Positions 18,927 to 46,410 are shown, numbered from the stretch's first letter. The stretch: 64,000 nt of DNA from Methanonatronarchaeum sp. AMET-Sl (GCF_029854155.1 NZ_CP122958.1:916001-980000), one strand, 5' to 3'. A program made the numbers and translations. The notes: generated by a model from the sequence alone, not told the origin.

Positions 18927-19016
18927 ACATACCAATATAGATTCAACATATAAGTAAGTGTCCAACCTTAAAACAATGGTAGTTTGAATATAACTATAAC
19001 TTATACAAATTCCTAG

Positions 19017-19169
19017 CATTTTTTCTTAATTGTAGATAACAGACGGGGCATCGGAAGGTATAACCAGACCTCTTTTGATGCCAGGGGCGTCGTGAAAACG
19101 CCCGAAACCACTACTGTAAACCCGATATCTGCAACGCAAGTCGATGAGGTAGGTGGTAACCTATGCTAA
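19017..19169 (+). pseudogene. Remnant of the 3' end of an IS200/IS605-type tnpB gene
   Basis: One frame (stop codon before it at 19014, TAA at 19167-19169) reads DNRRGIGRYNQTSFDARG, and further on TTTVNPISATQVDEVGGNLC before the stop. The RRGIG(R) start and the long Thr/Ser/Pro-rich tail ending in a QVxEVG-like motif resemble the extreme C-terminus of TnpB (OrfB) proteins after the zinc ribbon. It is followed within ten bases by the right-end hairpin at 19170-19212, which is where a tnpB right end belongs. Everything upstream (RuvC, zinc ribbon) is missing, so this is a 5'-truncated relic. Confidence 0.55.
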
Positions 19170-19212
19170 AACGGTCAGAAGCCCCTCTGCTTCAGGGAGA
19201 GAAGGATGTCAC
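19170..19212 (+). repeat. IS200/IS605 right-end hairpin (copy 6), overlapping the btuD 3' end
   Basis: AGAAGCCCCTCTGCTTCAGG followed by GAGAGAAGGATGTCAC. The ending GGATGTCAC and the CTCT/AGAG stem around a CTTCAG loop are the best-preserved form of the element in this window. It follows the tnpB remnant directly. The opposite strand encodes the last twelve residues of the BtuD-like protein ([12 protein letters not shown]), so the element now supplies that gene's stop codon. Confidence 0.65.
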
Positions 19213-20439
19213 TAGCTTCTTTGATATCTTGAGCAACTATTAATCCGTTTTCTTTTAACTTATTGTATATTTCTGTTCCTTTACCATTGGTGTAATCTCT
19301 TTTTTCTACGGGAATGGATTCGATTGCAATAACAGTTTTACCTTTATTAAGAGCTTTTTCAGCGGCAACCAGGTTTTTGAGGTTACCATTGCCAATTGGT
19401 ATCTCGGAGATAACAACAATGTCAGACCTATCGATAAACTCCATGTTTTGATCAAATGCTTCTTTAGTTATCTCGGAAAAAGGTGCTTCACTGACTATAG
19501 GTATATCTATCGACTCTGCAACCTCTTTATCAGAGTCTAGGTTGTTTAAAACACCTGTAGAAAGGAGGTATCCTTCTTTCTTTAGTTCGTAAAGCAGTTG
19601 GTTTCCACTTCCACCACCACAGATAACATGTATCCTTGTATCTCCGTTTTCAAGCCCTTCGATATTTTTAGATTCTGAGAAAGGAGTAACATAGATAGAG
19701 CCGGTTAAAGGATGTTTTTTAACAACTACATCGATTCCATAGGTATCCTTTATGTTACGGGGTGTCAAAACTTCTTGAGGCTCTCCAATACACTTTACCT
19801 CGCCCTTATTTAATAATAGAAGCCTATCACAAAACTGTGAAGCCAGATTAAGGTCGTGGAAAATCCCAACAATACATTTTTCTTTACTAAGCTCTTTAGC
19901 TAAAGAAACTATCTCTATTTGATGGTTTATATCTAGATGGGAGGTTGGTTCGTCAAGTAAAATAGTATCGGTATTTTGAGCTATTGCTCTGGAAATAATA
20001 ACCCTCTGAAGTTCACCACCACTCAGACTGGAAGCATTTCTATCTTTAAGGTCAGTAGCACCAGTCATCTCTAAAGATTCCTGAACAACATCTGAATCAT
20101 CATTATAGTCAGCGCTAAAGAATGATTGATGCGCAATCCTACCCATCTGAACAACCTCTTTAACAGAAAAATCAAAACCTATCCGAACCTGTTGAGGAAC
20201 AACCGCAACTTCCCTAGCGACCTCACTTCTAGATAGATCGGAAACATCATTCCCATTAATCAAAACCCTACCCTTATATGGCTCTAAAACACCAGAAATA
20301 CATTTAAGGAGAGTGGTTTTACCAGAACCATTCGGCCCGATGATACCAAAAAACTCCTTACTATCTACATTAAACTCAATCTCTTTAAGAGTATCTATCC
20401 CTTCACCATAACTGAAGAACAAGTTTTCAACCGATATCA

Positions 20440-20443
<4 letters not shown>
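19175..20443 (-). CDS. btuD: Cobalamin ABC transporter ATPase with C-terminal Rossmann-like domain
   Basis: A 422-residue protein. Residues 1-250 are an ABC ATPase: Walker [12 protein letters not shown], signature LSGGELQRV, Walker [11 protein letters not shown], and a His-loop IVGIFHDL. Residues 260-422 form an extra domain ([47 protein letters not shown]) of the kind fused to archaeal BtuD proteins; its role is not established. The last twelve residues are encoded by an IS right-end hairpin, so the native C-terminus was replaced. It overlaps btuC by four bases and belongs to btuFCD. Confidence 0.88.
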
Positions 20444-21486
<1,043 letters not shown>

Positions 21487-21849
21487 ACTTCAGATTACAC
21501 TCCTAACAGAAATACCTTCACTAAACTCGGTAACTAACCTAATTGAATAACACGTAATTTAGATATAAACCAGAACGTCGAATCGAAACCCTAAAATCGC
21601 TTCTTCTATAAATCAATTGTACAACTTAATCTTAAAAATATAAAAAATATTTTGCCCCCAAATCAGGAGCTGAATCTAACAACATTTTCTACCTAAGGAG
21701 TCTCATTCCAGACTTAAATTGTGATGTTGGTTACGCGAGCAGTTCGTCCTTTTTGAGATTTAGGTGGAGTATGCCCTACCGTGTGTTCTATCTCTATTGG
21801 AGTGTCAGATTCACCATTCCTGATTTTTAATTTAAGAGGGGTAATTTAC
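21487..21849. other. 363-bp gap inside btuFCD containing a possible decayed IS fragment
   Basis: A gap this long is unusual between co-oriented transporter genes. On the minus strand, bases 21845-21714 hold one open frame between stops, 43 codons (IRNGESDTPIEIEHTVGHTP, then KSQKGRTARVTNITI), with the polar, Pro/Thr-rich look of a TnpB C-terminal tail. The sequence after it on the minus strand ends in TTAGGTAGAAAATGTT, reminiscent of the hairpin elements' ends. The remainder (21487-21700) is AT-rich and likely holds the btuC promoter. The IS origin is a weak call. Confidence 0.3.
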
Positions 21850-22755
21850 TTACTCGAGTTCAATATCATATAATGCATCTACAATTGAGTTAACACCATC
21901 TACAATTCTTGGACTGGCTCTTGTTGTTTCATCTTCAAGTATTACATAAACTTCGTCATTATCAATGGCATCTATTCCCTCAAGCTTGCTTTCATCTAAT
22001 AGCTCTGTAACAGTCATTCCTGCGTGTTCAGTTAACAACATTACTTCTGGATTTATATCAACTAATGTTTCATAATTAATAGCAATATGGCCTTCTTGGT
22101 CTATGACGTTGTTAGCTCCTGTCAACTCAAGTAAATCGTTTTGATATGTCCCCTGTCCAGCAACCCACATTGGTTCATCGGCCCAAGTTATGTATAGTGT
22201 ATCTCTTTCATCGTATTCAGCTACTTTATCTTTTACATCATTTATTTGTTCTTCAATTTCACTAATTAAAGCTTCTCCATTTTCTTCAACACCAGATACA
22301 TTGGCGATGAGTTCTATGGCTTCAAGCAAGTTCTCATAACTTCCTGGATGTATTACAATTACTGATATTCCTTTTTTCTCTAGTTGATTAACAATGCTAT
22401 CTTCTTGTTCTGAGGATGCGAATACTACATCTGGGTTTTTATCAATTATTGTTTCTATGCTAGGATTATCATAACTTCCTACTGAGTCGGTTTCAACAGC
22501 CTCAGATGGATAGTCACACCAATCGGTTACTCCAATTACTTTATCACCCAGGCCTAGTTCATATATTACCTCTGTGTTGGATGGAGATATCGAAATTATG
22601 GATTCAACGTTCTCTACCACTTCAACTTCTCGATCTGTTTGGTCTGTGTATGTTATATATTCGCCATCTCTCTCTATGACGTCCATACATCCAGCTGCGG
22701 ACACGGCAATCAATAATACTGCTAAAACTGTGATTATATGTTTTTTATTAACCAT
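21850..22755 (-). CDS. btuF: Cobalamin-binding lipoprotein, periplasmic-binding protein type III
   Basis: A 301-residue substrate-binding protein. The N-terminal hydrophobic stretch ends in a lipobox-like [10 protein letters not shown], so Cys 23 is probably lipidated and anchors the protein outside the cell. The two lobes show [24 protein letters not shown] and [14 protein letters not shown], then [23 protein letters not shown], all in the BtuF/FhuD (PBP2) fold with a long linking helix. Strongly acidic. It delivers substrate to BtuC; B12 is the likely cargo. Confidence 0.88.
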   Translation of the reverse strand: MVNKKHIITVLAVLLIAVSAAGCMDVIERDGEYITYTDQTDREVEVVENVESIISISPSNTEVIYELGLGDKVIGVTDWCDYPSEAVETDSVGSYDNPSIETIIDKNPDVVFASSEQEDSIVNQLEKKGISVIVIHPGSYENLLEAIELIANVSGVEENGEALISEIEEQINDVKDKVAEYDERDTLYITWADEPMWVAGQGTYQNDLLELTGANNVIDQEGHIAINYETLVDINPEVMLLTEHAGMTVTELLDESKLEGIDAIDNDEVYVILEDETTRASPRIVDGVNSIVDALYDIELE

Positions 22756-23170
22756 TGAAAAACACCCTGACTAAAAACATGTTGTAAATAATCAATTAAA
22801 TTTTAAACATTAAGTATTTTACCTTCTACATAAAAACCAAAAAAACAATTTATTAAGAAGGATTAACCAAACTTTCAAAACCGTTTAAAGTAAATAAAAC
22901 ACAAATAAATCCTATAAAATCTATTTCAAATTAATCATATATTTTCCTTATTTGTCTGAAAAAATAGGTTCAAAGGATAGAGAAATGACCATTATTCAAA
23001 GAAACTCATTAAAATATTAAATATTTAGGTGTATGTGGAATTATCTGACTTCATGGCTAAGGCCTCTTACGTAAAAAAGTGGTTTTTGCCTTGAAACAAA
23101 TTGTCTTGGAATTGAATTTGGGTTTTTGGGGGTAGGTTTTTTTCTTTATCTAACGTATTTTATAGGGATT
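22756..23170. promoter_or_regulatory. Divergent upstream region of btuF and fen1
   Basis: This 415-bp AT-rich gap must contain promoters for both divergent genes. I see no cobalamin-riboswitch-like conserved box next to btuF. Bases 23051-23091 (TCATGGCTAAGGCCTCTTAC, then a run ending GTTTTTGCC) align with the opening half of the dispersed hairpin element, with GTAAAAAAGTG in place of its hairpin. That makes it a possible degenerate copy lying upstream of fen1. Confidence 0.4.
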
Positions 23171-24190
23171 ATGGGATCTGATATTGGAGATATTGTTGGT
23201 AGGGATGTTGTTAGTTTTAGTGAGATGCAGAATCGGTGTATTGCGATTGATGGTAACAACACTTTGTATCAATTTCTTAGTATAATTAGGCAGCCTGATG
23301 GAACGCCGTTGAAGGACAGTAGTGGTAGGGTTACCTCGCATGTTTCCGGTGTTTTTTATAGGATGATTAATTTATTGGAGGAGGGGGTTGATCCTGTTTA
23401 TGTTTTTGATGGTAAGCCCCCTGAATTGAAGTCTGATACTCTTGATGAACGTCGTGAGGTCAGGGAGAAATCTAGGGAGGAGTGGAAAAAAGCTAAGAAG
23501 GAAGGTAGGACTGAAGAGGCGTATAGTAAGGCAATTAGGTCTTCTAGATTAAGTGGGGAGATGGTTGATGAGTCTAAGAAGTTGCTTGGATTAATGGGGA
23601 TCCCTTGGGTTCAGGCGCCATCTGAGGCTGAGGCCCAAGCCGCATATATTGTTCAGGAAGGGGGTTGTTGGGCTTCTTCGTCTCAGGACTATGATTCATT
23701 GTTGTTTGGAACCCCTGTTTTAATAAGGAATTTGACTATTACGGGCCGTAGAAAGCTTCCTGGTAAAGATGAGTATAAGGAGGTTGAGCCTGAGAAAATT
23801 GTTTTACAGAATCTATTCGATGAACTTAGTTTAAATAGGGAACAGCTTGTCGATATAGCTATCTTGGTTGGAACAGATTTTAACGAGGGAATAAAGGGTA
23901 TTGGCCCTAAAACGGCTTTAAAGTTGATTAAAGAACATGGTTCTGGTCAAGAGGTTTTTAAGCAAGAAGGTTTTGAGATTGATGGTTACAGTGAGGTTAG
24001 AGAGATTTTTCTTAATCCTGATGTTACCGATGATTATGACTTGACTCCAAGTGAGATTGATAGGGAGGGTGTGGTTGAGTTTCTTTGTGAGGAAAGAGAT
24101 TTTTCTAGTGACAGAGTAGTTAAGGGTTTAGATAGGCTTGAAAAAGCTGTTAGTGAATTGAGGCATCAGACAACTTTTGATAGTTTTTAA
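23171..24190 (+). CDS. fen: Flap endonuclease 1
   Basis: A 339-residue protein from ATG 23171 ([19 protein letters not shown]). The N-domain has the metal ligand [13 protein letters not shown] and [11 protein letters not shown]; the I-domain has [12 protein letters not shown] and [11 protein letters not shown]; the helix-2-turn-helix reads [22 protein letters not shown]. The C-terminus HQTTFDSF is a PCNA-interacting (PIP) box. FEN1 trims 5' flaps in Okazaki fragment maturation and repair. An in-frame TTG start 45 bases upstream would add only a hydrophobic stretch. Codons are T/G-ending. Confidence 0.95.
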   Translation: MGSDIGDIVGRDVVSFSEMQNRCIAIDGNNTLYQFLSIIRQPDGTPLKDSSGRVTSHVSGVFYRMINLLEEGVDPVYVFDGKPPELKSDTLDERREVREKSREEWKKAKKEGRTEEAYSKAIRSSRLSGEMVDESKKLLGLMGIPWVQAPSEAEAQAAYIVQEGGCWASSSQDYDSLLFGTPVLIRNLTITGRRKLPGKDEYKEVEPEKIVLQNLFDELSLNREQLVDIAILVGTDFNEGIKGIGPKTALKLIKEHGSGQEVFKQEGFEIDGYSEVREIFLNPDVTDDYDLTPSEIDREGVVEFLCEERDFSSDRVVKGLDRLEKAVSELRHQTTFDSF

Positions 24191-24308
24191 TTTTTAATGA
24201 GAGTTAATGAGAGTTTGTGAGAGCATTAAGTTTTCTCTTTCTTTCGAGATGTGGTTGTCGTTAAGGTATAGTTGTCCTGTACTTTATTCGGTTTAGAAAT
24301 AGTTTTTG

Positions 24309-24327
24309 TGCCCCATGTTGTGGGGCA
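24309..24327. terminator. Bidirectional terminator hairpin between fen and hmgA
   Basis: TGCCCCA (24309-24315), TGTTG loop, TGGGGCA (24321-24327), followed by a run of T on the plus strand. It lies between the two convergent genes, seven bases from the hmgA stop codon. Confidence 0.65.
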
Positions 24328-24333
24328 TATTTT

Positions 24334-25587
<1,254 letters not shown>

Positions 25588-25656
25588 AAATAAATCCCTC
25601 TTTTTTGTTTTTTGATATAGCTTTAATTATATCTATTTTTTAAAACCGATGTGTTT

Positions 25657-27227
<1,571 letters not shown>

Positions 27228-28270
27228 TTATTTCACCTTTCCTTTGTGTTTTGCATACTCTCCATATGATAGGTATGTTCCTTCATCTAGGAATTCACTT
27301 ACTTTAGGCCCTCTATCTTGGACCTCTTTGATGTTTTCTGTTACTGTGATGTCGAAAGAGTCTGCACCGGCTCCAGACCCATATGATGTTGTTAATATCC
27401 GGTCACCGGGTTTTGCTTGGTCTAACACTTTTGCTAGACCGATTAATGTTGAACCTGAATATGTATTGCCGATATCTTCAACTACCAGTGCTGGAGAGTA
27501 TTGTTTTTCTTCAAAACCAAGTCTTTCTGCAGCTCTTACTGGGAATTTACCGTTTGGTTGATGGAAAACGGCGTAATCGTAATCGCTTGGAGTTTTATCG
27601 GTTTTTTCAAGTAGTTTTTCTGTAGCTCCTGTTACGTGTTTGAAATATCCTGGTTCACCGGTAAACCTGCCTCCATGGCTAGGATATCTCTGTCCTTCTC
27701 TTCTCCAGAAATCTGGTGTATCTGTTGTATATGAAACAGTTTTATTGATTTTAGCAATTATGTTTTCGGTTCCAATTAAGTAGGCGCCTCCACCGGCTCC
27801 GGCAGTATACTCTAGTTGGTCGCTGGGTGCGCCCTGAGATACGTCTGACCCGATAGATAAACCATATCTAGCCATTCCAGACCTTACTAGCCCTAGACAG
27901 GTCTGTATTCCGGCTGTTCCGGCTTTACATGCAAACTCGTAGTCGGCAGCGGTTAGGTAAGGTGTGGCATCTATTGCTTCAGCAACTATTGTTGCAGTTG
28001 GTTTAACTGCGTAGGGATGGCTTTCAGAGCCAACATAAATCGCACCAACCTGTTCTCCATCTACATCAACACGTTTTAAAGCATTTCTTGCTGCTTCTAC
28101 AGATATGGTTGCTGTGTCTTCATCTATGTCTGGAACCGATTTTTGTTTAACACGCAACCCTCCTTTAATAGAGTCTGGGTTTTCGTTCCAGACACCCGCT
28201 ATCTCTTCTATTTTTATTCTATATCTTGGTACATAAACTCCGTAACTAACTATTCCTCCATCCAAAGAAT

Positions 28271-28274
<4 letters not shown>
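27228..28274 (-). CDS. Hydroxymethylglutaryl-CoA synthase
   Basis: A 348-residue archaeal HMG-CoA synthase. The catalytic Cys is in [20 protein letters not shown], the general base Glu region in [14 protein letters not shown], and the active-site His in [20 protein letters not shown]. It joins acetyl-CoA and acetoacetyl-CoA. Overlaps the HTH gene upstream by four bases and abuts the thiolase gene, placing the regulator and enzymes in one operon. Confidence 0.95.
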
Positions 28275-29048
<774 letters not shown>

Positions 29049-29237
29049 TTAACGAACCCAAACTACGTTAATAGTCGAAAAACTACAGAAAAACCACAGA
29101 AAGACCACAGAAAAACGAACTAACACTTCAATTGATATAAAATCAACTGCCAAAAACCTATCAAATCAACCAGAAAACAGCAATCAACTAGAAAACAGTG
29201 TTAATAAAACACCCTCCTCATTGATAACCACGAATAA

Positions 29238-30883
<1,646 letters not shown>

Positions 30884-30970
30884 AAACCCCCTCTATCCTA
30901 TTCCCTAAAACGGAATAAACAAAGCAAAACAAAAATAAAAAAATAAAGTAATTGTATTAAGAGGTAGTTT

Positions 30971-31607
<637 letters not shown>

Positions 31608-31624
31608 AAACTGGGTAATGATCG

Positions 31625-31651
31625 TTAGGGGGAAATCAAAAACCCCCCTAA
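31625..31651 (+). terminator. Terminator hairpin after mttC
   Basis: TTAGGGGG (31625-31632) pairs with CCCCCTAA (31644-31651) around an AT-rich loop, 18 bases after the mttC stop codon. A T-rich stretch follows at about 31684. Confidence 0.6.
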
Positions 31652-31794
31652 CCCCAAAAACCCAATAAAAACCAACACCCATAGTTTTTTTAATACTTTA
31701 TCACTATTTTTTTCTCAAAACAATTTTATCAGGTCTGTAGGTTTTTTGCGTAAACTATATTTGGTTTTAGAATTGAAATAGAAGGAGTATCAAT

Positions 31795-33308
<1,514 letters not shown>

Positions 33309-33336
33309 ACACCAGGTAAATAAAAAAAATAAAGCA

Positions 33337-33371
33337 CCAACCGCCCAACCATTTAAGTTGGGTTAGGTTGG
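33337..33371 (+). terminator. Two-step terminator hairpin after secY
   Basis: CCAACC (33337-33342) and CCCAAC (33344-33349) pair with GTTGGG (33357-33362) and GGTTGG (33366-33371), giving a 12-bp stem with small internal loops 29 bases after the secY stop. Confidence 0.65.
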
Positions 33372-33499
33372 CTAATTAAATTGTTTTTTAGTTGTTCCAG
33401 TAATCTTTTCTTTGTATAACGCATACCTAAACCAAACCATTCAAATTCAGTATTTGGGTTTGCTAATCAAAAAATAAAAATTAATGTAGGTAATTTAAA

Positions 33500-34420
33500 A
33501 TGACGCTTCCAGATGTCCAAGCTGATAAACCAAGTGTTTCTGTTGACTTAACAAGGGTTGGAGTATCCAATATCCGTAAACATGTGGAGATAATGAAAGA
33601 AGATTCAGATAGGCCGATGATACTTCTATCTGAATTCAATATCTCCGTGGATCTACCTTCAGATAGGAAGGGAGCTAATCTTTCAAGAAACTTTGAAGCT
33701 ATAGATGAAGTTTTAGAGCGTGCTCTTGAGAAACCTGTATGTGAGATTGAGAGTCTATGTGTCGAGGTTGCTAAAGAGATTCTTGATAGACATGAGTATG
33801 CAAGTCGTGCTGAAGTCAATATGGAAAGCGAGTTCTCTATGAAGAAGAAAGCTCCTGTTTCAGAGATACGTTCTCAAGACATAATCAAGATTTTTGCTAG
33901 AGCTGTTGCCACACCTGAAGGAGTTAGAAATCGGGTTGGAACCGAGGTTAAGGGAACAACAGCCTGTCCATGTGCACAGGGTATAATGGCTGAAAGAATC
34001 CGTGAGATATTAGGAGATATAGAAGTGGATAGAGACAAAATCGATTTGATTCTAGAGGAAATACCAATCGCTACACATAATCAGAGAGGTCGTGGAACCA
34101 TCTCTATTGAAGCTCCTGTCGGATATGATGTTCCTATCGAGAAATTAATAGAGATAATTGAGAGATCGATGAGTTCAAGGATATACGAGTTGTTGAAAAG
34201 AGAGGATGAAGCAGAAGTAGTTGAGAAAGCGCATAAAAACCCTGTGTTTGTAGAAGATGCGGTTAGAAACATGATTGCATACATAGTAGATGAATTCGAT
34301 AACCTACCTGACAACGCCTTAGTAACAGCAAAGCAAGTAAATGAGGAAAGCATCCACAGCCATAACGCTTTTGCTGAAAGAGTAGCAGAACTAGGTGAAT
34401 TGAGAAAAGAAATCAAATAA
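33500..34420 (+). CDS. mptA: GTP cyclohydrolase MptA (type IV/FolE2 family)
   Basis: A 306-residue protein of the FolE2/MptA family. It opens [45 protein letters not shown] contains the metal/active-site Cys region and [11 protein letters not shown] the conserved loop. MptA converts GTP to a cyclic phosphate dihydroneopterin at the start of tetrahydromethanopterin synthesis, the C1 carrier of methanogens. Monocistronic in appearance, with a terminator hairpin after it. Confidence 0.92.
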   Translation: MTLPDVQADKPSVSVDLTRVGVSNIRKHVEIMKEDSDRPMILLSEFNISVDLPSDRKGANLSRNFEAIDEVLERALEKPVCEIESLCVEVAKEILDRHEYASRAEVNMESEFSMKKKAPVSEIRSQDIIKIFARAVATPEGVRNRVGTEVKGTTACPCAQGIMAERIREILGDIEVDRDKIDLILEEIPIATHNQRGRGTISIEAPVGYDVPIEKLIEIIERSMSSRIYELLKREDEAEVVEKAHKNPVFVEDAVRNMIAYIVDEFDNLPDNALVTAKQVNEESIHSHNAFAERVAELGELRKEIK

Positions 34421-34429
34421 AAAAGATAT

Positions 34430-34454
34430 AACCACTCTAAATATAGGGGTGGTT
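34430..34454 (+). terminator. Terminator hairpin after mptA
   Basis: AACCACTC (34430-34437) pairs with GGGTGGTT (34447-34454) with one G-T pair, nine bases after the mptA stop. Confidence 0.6.
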
Positions 34455-34520
34455 CATTTATCTCTTCGTTGTGGATGGTTTTCAGCAAGTTTTAAGTATT
34501 TTTGAAGTCATCTCTTCTTA

Positions 34521-35173
<653 letters not shown>

Positions 35174-35220
35174 AACAAACCTTAGATCTAATTATAATTT
35201 TTTTTAGAAACGGAAATAGA

Positions 35221-37131
<1,911 letters not shown>

Positions 37132-37193
37132 AAAAACCTAGAAACACAGAGATATCTACAGCAAACAAACCCCAAAAAAACTCTTTTCTTTTC

Positions 37194-37219
37194 CCCTCAA
37201 CCAACAAATAAGTTGAGGG
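37194..37219. terminator. Bidirectional terminator hairpin after aCPSF1
   Basis: CCCTCAAC (37194-37201) pairs with GTTGAGGG (37212-37219), followed by TTTTAT. It lies between convergent genes. Confidence 0.65.
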
Positions 37220-37269
37220 TTTTATGAAACATAAATAGGTGTTACATCAATTTTTTGTTAGTATGTTTT

Positions 37270-38460
37270 TTAGTTTTCTTTGACTATGTGGATGCATTTT
37301 TCTCCTGATTCTGCGTTGCATGCGATTTCTTTTGATTTGAAGTCGCCGCTGCGTGCATGGGAGAATATTCCTGCGAACATTCCGGAGTTGTAGTGGCATA
37401 TTTCGTTGTCTAGGTCTAGTTCGGTGCTGTAGGCACATTCCTCTATCTCTATTCTGAATGTGTTGTATCCTTCTCGATATATGTTTAGTAGTCCTATTCC
37501 TAGTTTTCTCCACATTTCGGGTAGAACTCTCTCAAGTTGGTATACGTTGTTTATTCCTATTGCTGTTAGTATTCGGGCTAATCGATATCCTTGTTGGTAT
37601 CCTGCGTCATAGAGTTTTTGAGAGCCTGATTTAAAGTCTTGTATGTAGAATGTTAGGTAGTATTTTTGGAGTGCTCGAACTGTTATTTCTGATCCTAGTT
37701 CGGGTCTGGGTTTGCTTTTTAGGTCTCGTCCTACAATGTTGAGTGTTTTGTTTGTGATTTCTTCTAGTAGTGGTGAGTAGTCTTCTTTTTTGCCTGAATC
37801 TGCCATCATTGATGATAATCGGCCTTTGAATCCGAATGAGAATCTGGGGGATAGGTCGAGGTATTTCCGCATTTTTTCTATTGTTTGTTCTTCGGGTCCG
37901 ACTATGAATTCACATGAGTTATGGCCTGTTGCTGTGCATTTGTCTTCGTATGCTAGCCAGTTTCCGAATCTGCTTCCAATTAATCCGGAGAGTAGTCCGG
38001 ATAGCATGAAGCAGTATGGTCTTCTGATGTTGGATGAGTTGAATGATTCAAGGCTTTCTTTTACTTCGATTCGTATTTCATTGTTTTCTATGTCGATGTT
38101 TTTGAGTTTTGTCACTCCGTAACCCATTTTTTTAAGTATTTTATTTACGTGTTCGTTGACGATTGATTTGATGTGGTTGGTTTTTTGTTCTTCACTTAGT
38201 TGTTGGAAGTCGTTTTGGTAGAAATCGTTTAAACCGGTTTTTTCACACCAATCATTAACTTCTTGTTTGAGTAAGTTTCTTGTTTGGCTGTATGTTTCGG
38301 TTAGCATTGTGGGGTTGAATAGGAATATACTTGATTGTAGTTGTTTAAATGTGTATATGTCTATTTGGTCTCCGAGTTCATCTCTTATTTTAACTTCATT
38401 ATCACTCCAGATTTTAGGTTCGTGTCTATGTAGGTTTTGTAGTGCTTGTTCAACGTTCAA
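37270..38460 (-). CDS. Tandem V4R-domain sensor-like protein
   Basis: A 396-residue protein with two V4R (4-vinyl-reductase) domains. The first ends [23 protein letters not shown] (near residue 190) and the second ends [23 protein letters not shown] at the C-terminus, each with the paired Cys typical of V4R domains that bind metal or sense small molecules and redox. No DNA-binding domain is obvious. In methanogens V4R domains occur in regulators such as MsvR and in methyltransferase-linked proteins. A sensing role is likely but not shown. Confidence 0.7.
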   Translation of the reverse strand: MNVEQALQNLHRHEPKIWSDNEVKIRDELGDQIDIYTFKQLQSSIFLFNPTMLTETYSQTRNLLKQEVNDWCEKTGLNDFYQNDFQQLSEEQKTNHIKSIVNEHVNKILKKMGYGVTKLKNIDIENNEIRIEVKESLESFNSSNIRRPYCFMLSGLLSGLIGSRFGNWLAYEDKCTATGHNSCEFIVGPEEQTIEKMRKYLDLSPRFSFGFKGRLSSMMADSGKKEDYSPLLEEITNKTLNIVGRDLKSKPRPELGSEITVRALQKYYLTFYIQDFKSGSQKLYDAGYQQGYRLARILTAIGINNVYQLERVLPEMWRKLGIGLLNIYREGYNTFRIEIEECAYSTELDLDNEICHYNSGMFAGIFSHARSGDFKSKEIACNAESGEKCIHIVKEN

Positions 38461-38472
38461 CTAAAATCACCT

Positions 38473-38763
38473 TTAGAGACCTAGTTTTTTTCTAAACCAC
38501 GTTAGGAGGATTAGGCCCAGTAATACAAACAGATATCCGGCGATGGTTAGGTATAACGTGATTTCCGTTCCATTAACCCCTAATATATCTATAAATATGG
38601 CTGTTAATACAAATGCAAAACCAAGGCCTATCAGGGTTAGGCCTCTTCTATAGTATTTTACTTCGGAGACTTGAACCCCGTATACTGAGAACAACACTAT
38701 TATTATTGTTATCAATAGTAGGGATAACTCAAGATATTTTATAAACATTCTCTCTAATACCAT
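38473..38763 (-). CDS. Small three-helix membrane protein
   Basis: A 96-residue protein with three hydrophobic helices (about residues 10-30, 42-62 and 70-88). ATG 38763 is the first codon. It lies 12 bases upstream of the V4R-protein gene and is read in the same direction, so the two form an operon. No family is recognised; it could anchor or signal to the V4R protein. Confidence 0.6.
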   Translation of the reverse strand: MVLERMFIKYLELSLLLITIIIVLFSVYGVQVSEVKYYRRGLTLIGLGFAFVLTAIFIDILGVNGTEITLYLTIAGYLFVLLGLILLTWFRKKLGL

Positions 38764-38904
38764 TAATGTCGTAAAACTTAAAAGATTCCTGTTTTGAAGT
38801 GGTTATTTGTTTTTTTATGGTTGTTTATTTGTTTTTGTTTTTTTGGTTTTTCATACCTAAGACTTAAAGAGTTGTAGATGTTCTAATTATCTGGTGAGTT
38901 TTTT

Positions 38905-40893
<1,989 letters not shown>

Positions 40894-40896
40894 TTT

Positions 40897-41535
40897 ATGG
40901 AACTTGAGGAACTTTTTGAATTAAGGAAGTATTATTATAGTTTTCTTCAGAGAATGTATTTAGAGGAACCTCCACGTGTTATGGCAGAGGATCTAGCTTC
41001 TAATGATTTCGTGATACCTAGTGAGAGCGATAATCCTTGGCTTGATGAAAAGATGGTTAAGGGGTTTGATTTGATTAAGGAGTTTATGGATAGTCATGAT
41101 GACGCTGATTTGATTAAGGATGAGTTGGATCGTGAGTTTACCAGTCTTTTCCTTGGGCCTGTTAAAAAGGAGGTTATTCCATATGAATCTTTTTATGTTG
41201 ATGGTGAGTTAAGAGATGATTCTTTGCTTGAGGTTAAGAAGTTTTTACGAAAGATTCAGTATGGTAAGGCTGATGGTTTCAGTAAGACTGAGGACCATAT
41301 AGCTTTTGAGTTTGATGTGATGCGTCATCTTTGTGATAGGGTTCTTGATGGTGATGAAGACGCTGTTATGTATCAACGTGAGTTTCTTGAGGACCATATA
41401 TTAGTTTGGGTTCCTGAGATGTGTAGTGATTTGGTGGAGTCTGATGAGTCAAGTTTCTATGAGGCTGTTGCACTCATAACAGAGGGCTTTCTCAATTTTG
41501 AGAGGGAGAATTTTGTTGGCATAACTGGGGATTAA
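40897..41535 (+). CDS. TorD/DmsD-family molybdoenzyme chaperone
   Basis: A 212-residue, all-helical acidic protein three bases after the polyferredoxin gene. [25 protein letters not shown] is the TorD-family motif (F-x-x-L-F-x-G-P, then P-Y-x-S-x-Y). Its C-terminal half reads [14 protein letters not shown] and [13 protein letters not shown]. Such chaperones bind Tat signal peptides and help insert the molybdopterin cofactor. The target is almost certainly the Tat-exported FDH subunit just downstream. Confidence 0.88.
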   Translation: MELEELFELRKYYYSFLQRMYLEEPPRVMAEDLASNDFVIPSESDNPWLDEKMVKGFDLIKEFMDSHDDADLIKDELDREFTSLFLGPVKKEVIPYESFYVDGELRDDSLLEVKKFLRKIQYGKADGFSKTEDHIAFEFDVMRHLCDRVLDGDEDAVMYQREFLEDHILVWVPEMCSDLVESDESSFYEAVALITEGFLNFERENFVGITGD

Positions 41536-41550
41536 CCCCAACTTTTTTTT
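41526..41550 (+). terminator. Intrinsic-type terminator after the chaperone gene
   Basis: TGGGG (41526-41530), ATTAA, CCCCA (41536-41540), followed closely by eight T. The hairpin overlaps the chaperone stop codon and separates the T/G-codon pair from the A/C-codon FDH operon. A separate FDH promoter is therefore likely; TATTTAAG at about 41660 is the candidate TATA box. Confidence 0.6.
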
Positions 41551-41716
41551 GTTTTATCGACGACCAGTTTGGTTTGTTTGAAATGGGTTGGTTAACCCTG
41601 TTATTACTGTTACTTATTTTAAACACCCCAAAATTATAATCAATAATCATGAAAAACTATTTAAGTTTCATAGATTTACTTTTCAAAGGATAAAGAACAC
41701 GGGGGTTATACATACA

Positions 41717-44602
<2,886 letters not shown>

Positions 44603-44625
44603 AAACAAAAAGGAGGTAAAAAAAG

Positions 44626-45148
<523 letters not shown>

Positions 45149-45190
45149 AATGGTCACACTCCACTCACCACTTTATTTGGGTGACCAACA

Positions 45191-46123
<933 letters not shown>

Positions 46124-46124
46124 C

Positions 46125-46304
46125 ATGAACAACGACCTACTCAGAAAAATAGGAGTAATACTAGTACTACTATCAATAATCACATTACTACTCGGAGGAA
46201 CAAGAATATACGAAGGAATATTAGTAACAATAGGCGTCAACATAGCCATACTAATCGCCATAATAGGCGTAATAGCCATGTTATATGGAATAATAAAAGC
46301 CTAA
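46125..46304 (+). CDS. Small membrane protein of the formate dehydrogenase operon (2)
   Basis: A 59-residue protein starting at ATG 46125, one base after the cytochrome b stop codon, with an AGGAGG site overlapping the end of that gene, and ending at TAA 46302-46304. It consists of two hydrophobic helices (residues about 9-25 and 32-57) joined by TRIYEG. The placement and strong ribosome-binding site make it a real last gene of the operon. No family recognised. Confidence 0.75.
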   Translation: MNNDLLRKIGVILVLLSIITLLLGGTRIYEGILVTIGVNIAILIAIIGVIAMLYGIIKA

Positions 46305-46315
46305 AACTACATTAA

Positions 46316-46357
46316 GGGGAGAGAAACATAGTTTCCCCACACAAAACCTCTCTCCCC
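46316..46357 (+). terminator. Terminator hairpin after the formate dehydrogenase operon
   Basis: GGGGAGAG (46316-46323) pairs with CTCTCCCC (46350-46357) across a long loop, followed by ATTTTTTAT at 46370-46378. Confidence 0.65.
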
Positions 46358-46410
46358 CACCTCCCTACTATTTTTTATAAAAAAAAAGAAATCAATAACT
46401 CCTAGAAATA

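Noticed and set aside
22756..23050. Cobalamin riboswitch upstream of btuF
   Set aside because: No B12-box-like conserved segment or suitable long-range stems could be seen, and such riboswitches are rare in archaea.
41588..41716. An N-terminal extension of the formate dehydrogenase subunit by 43 residues
   Set aside because: It would put the twin-arginine signal far from the N-terminus, and ATG 41717 gives a normal Tat signal.
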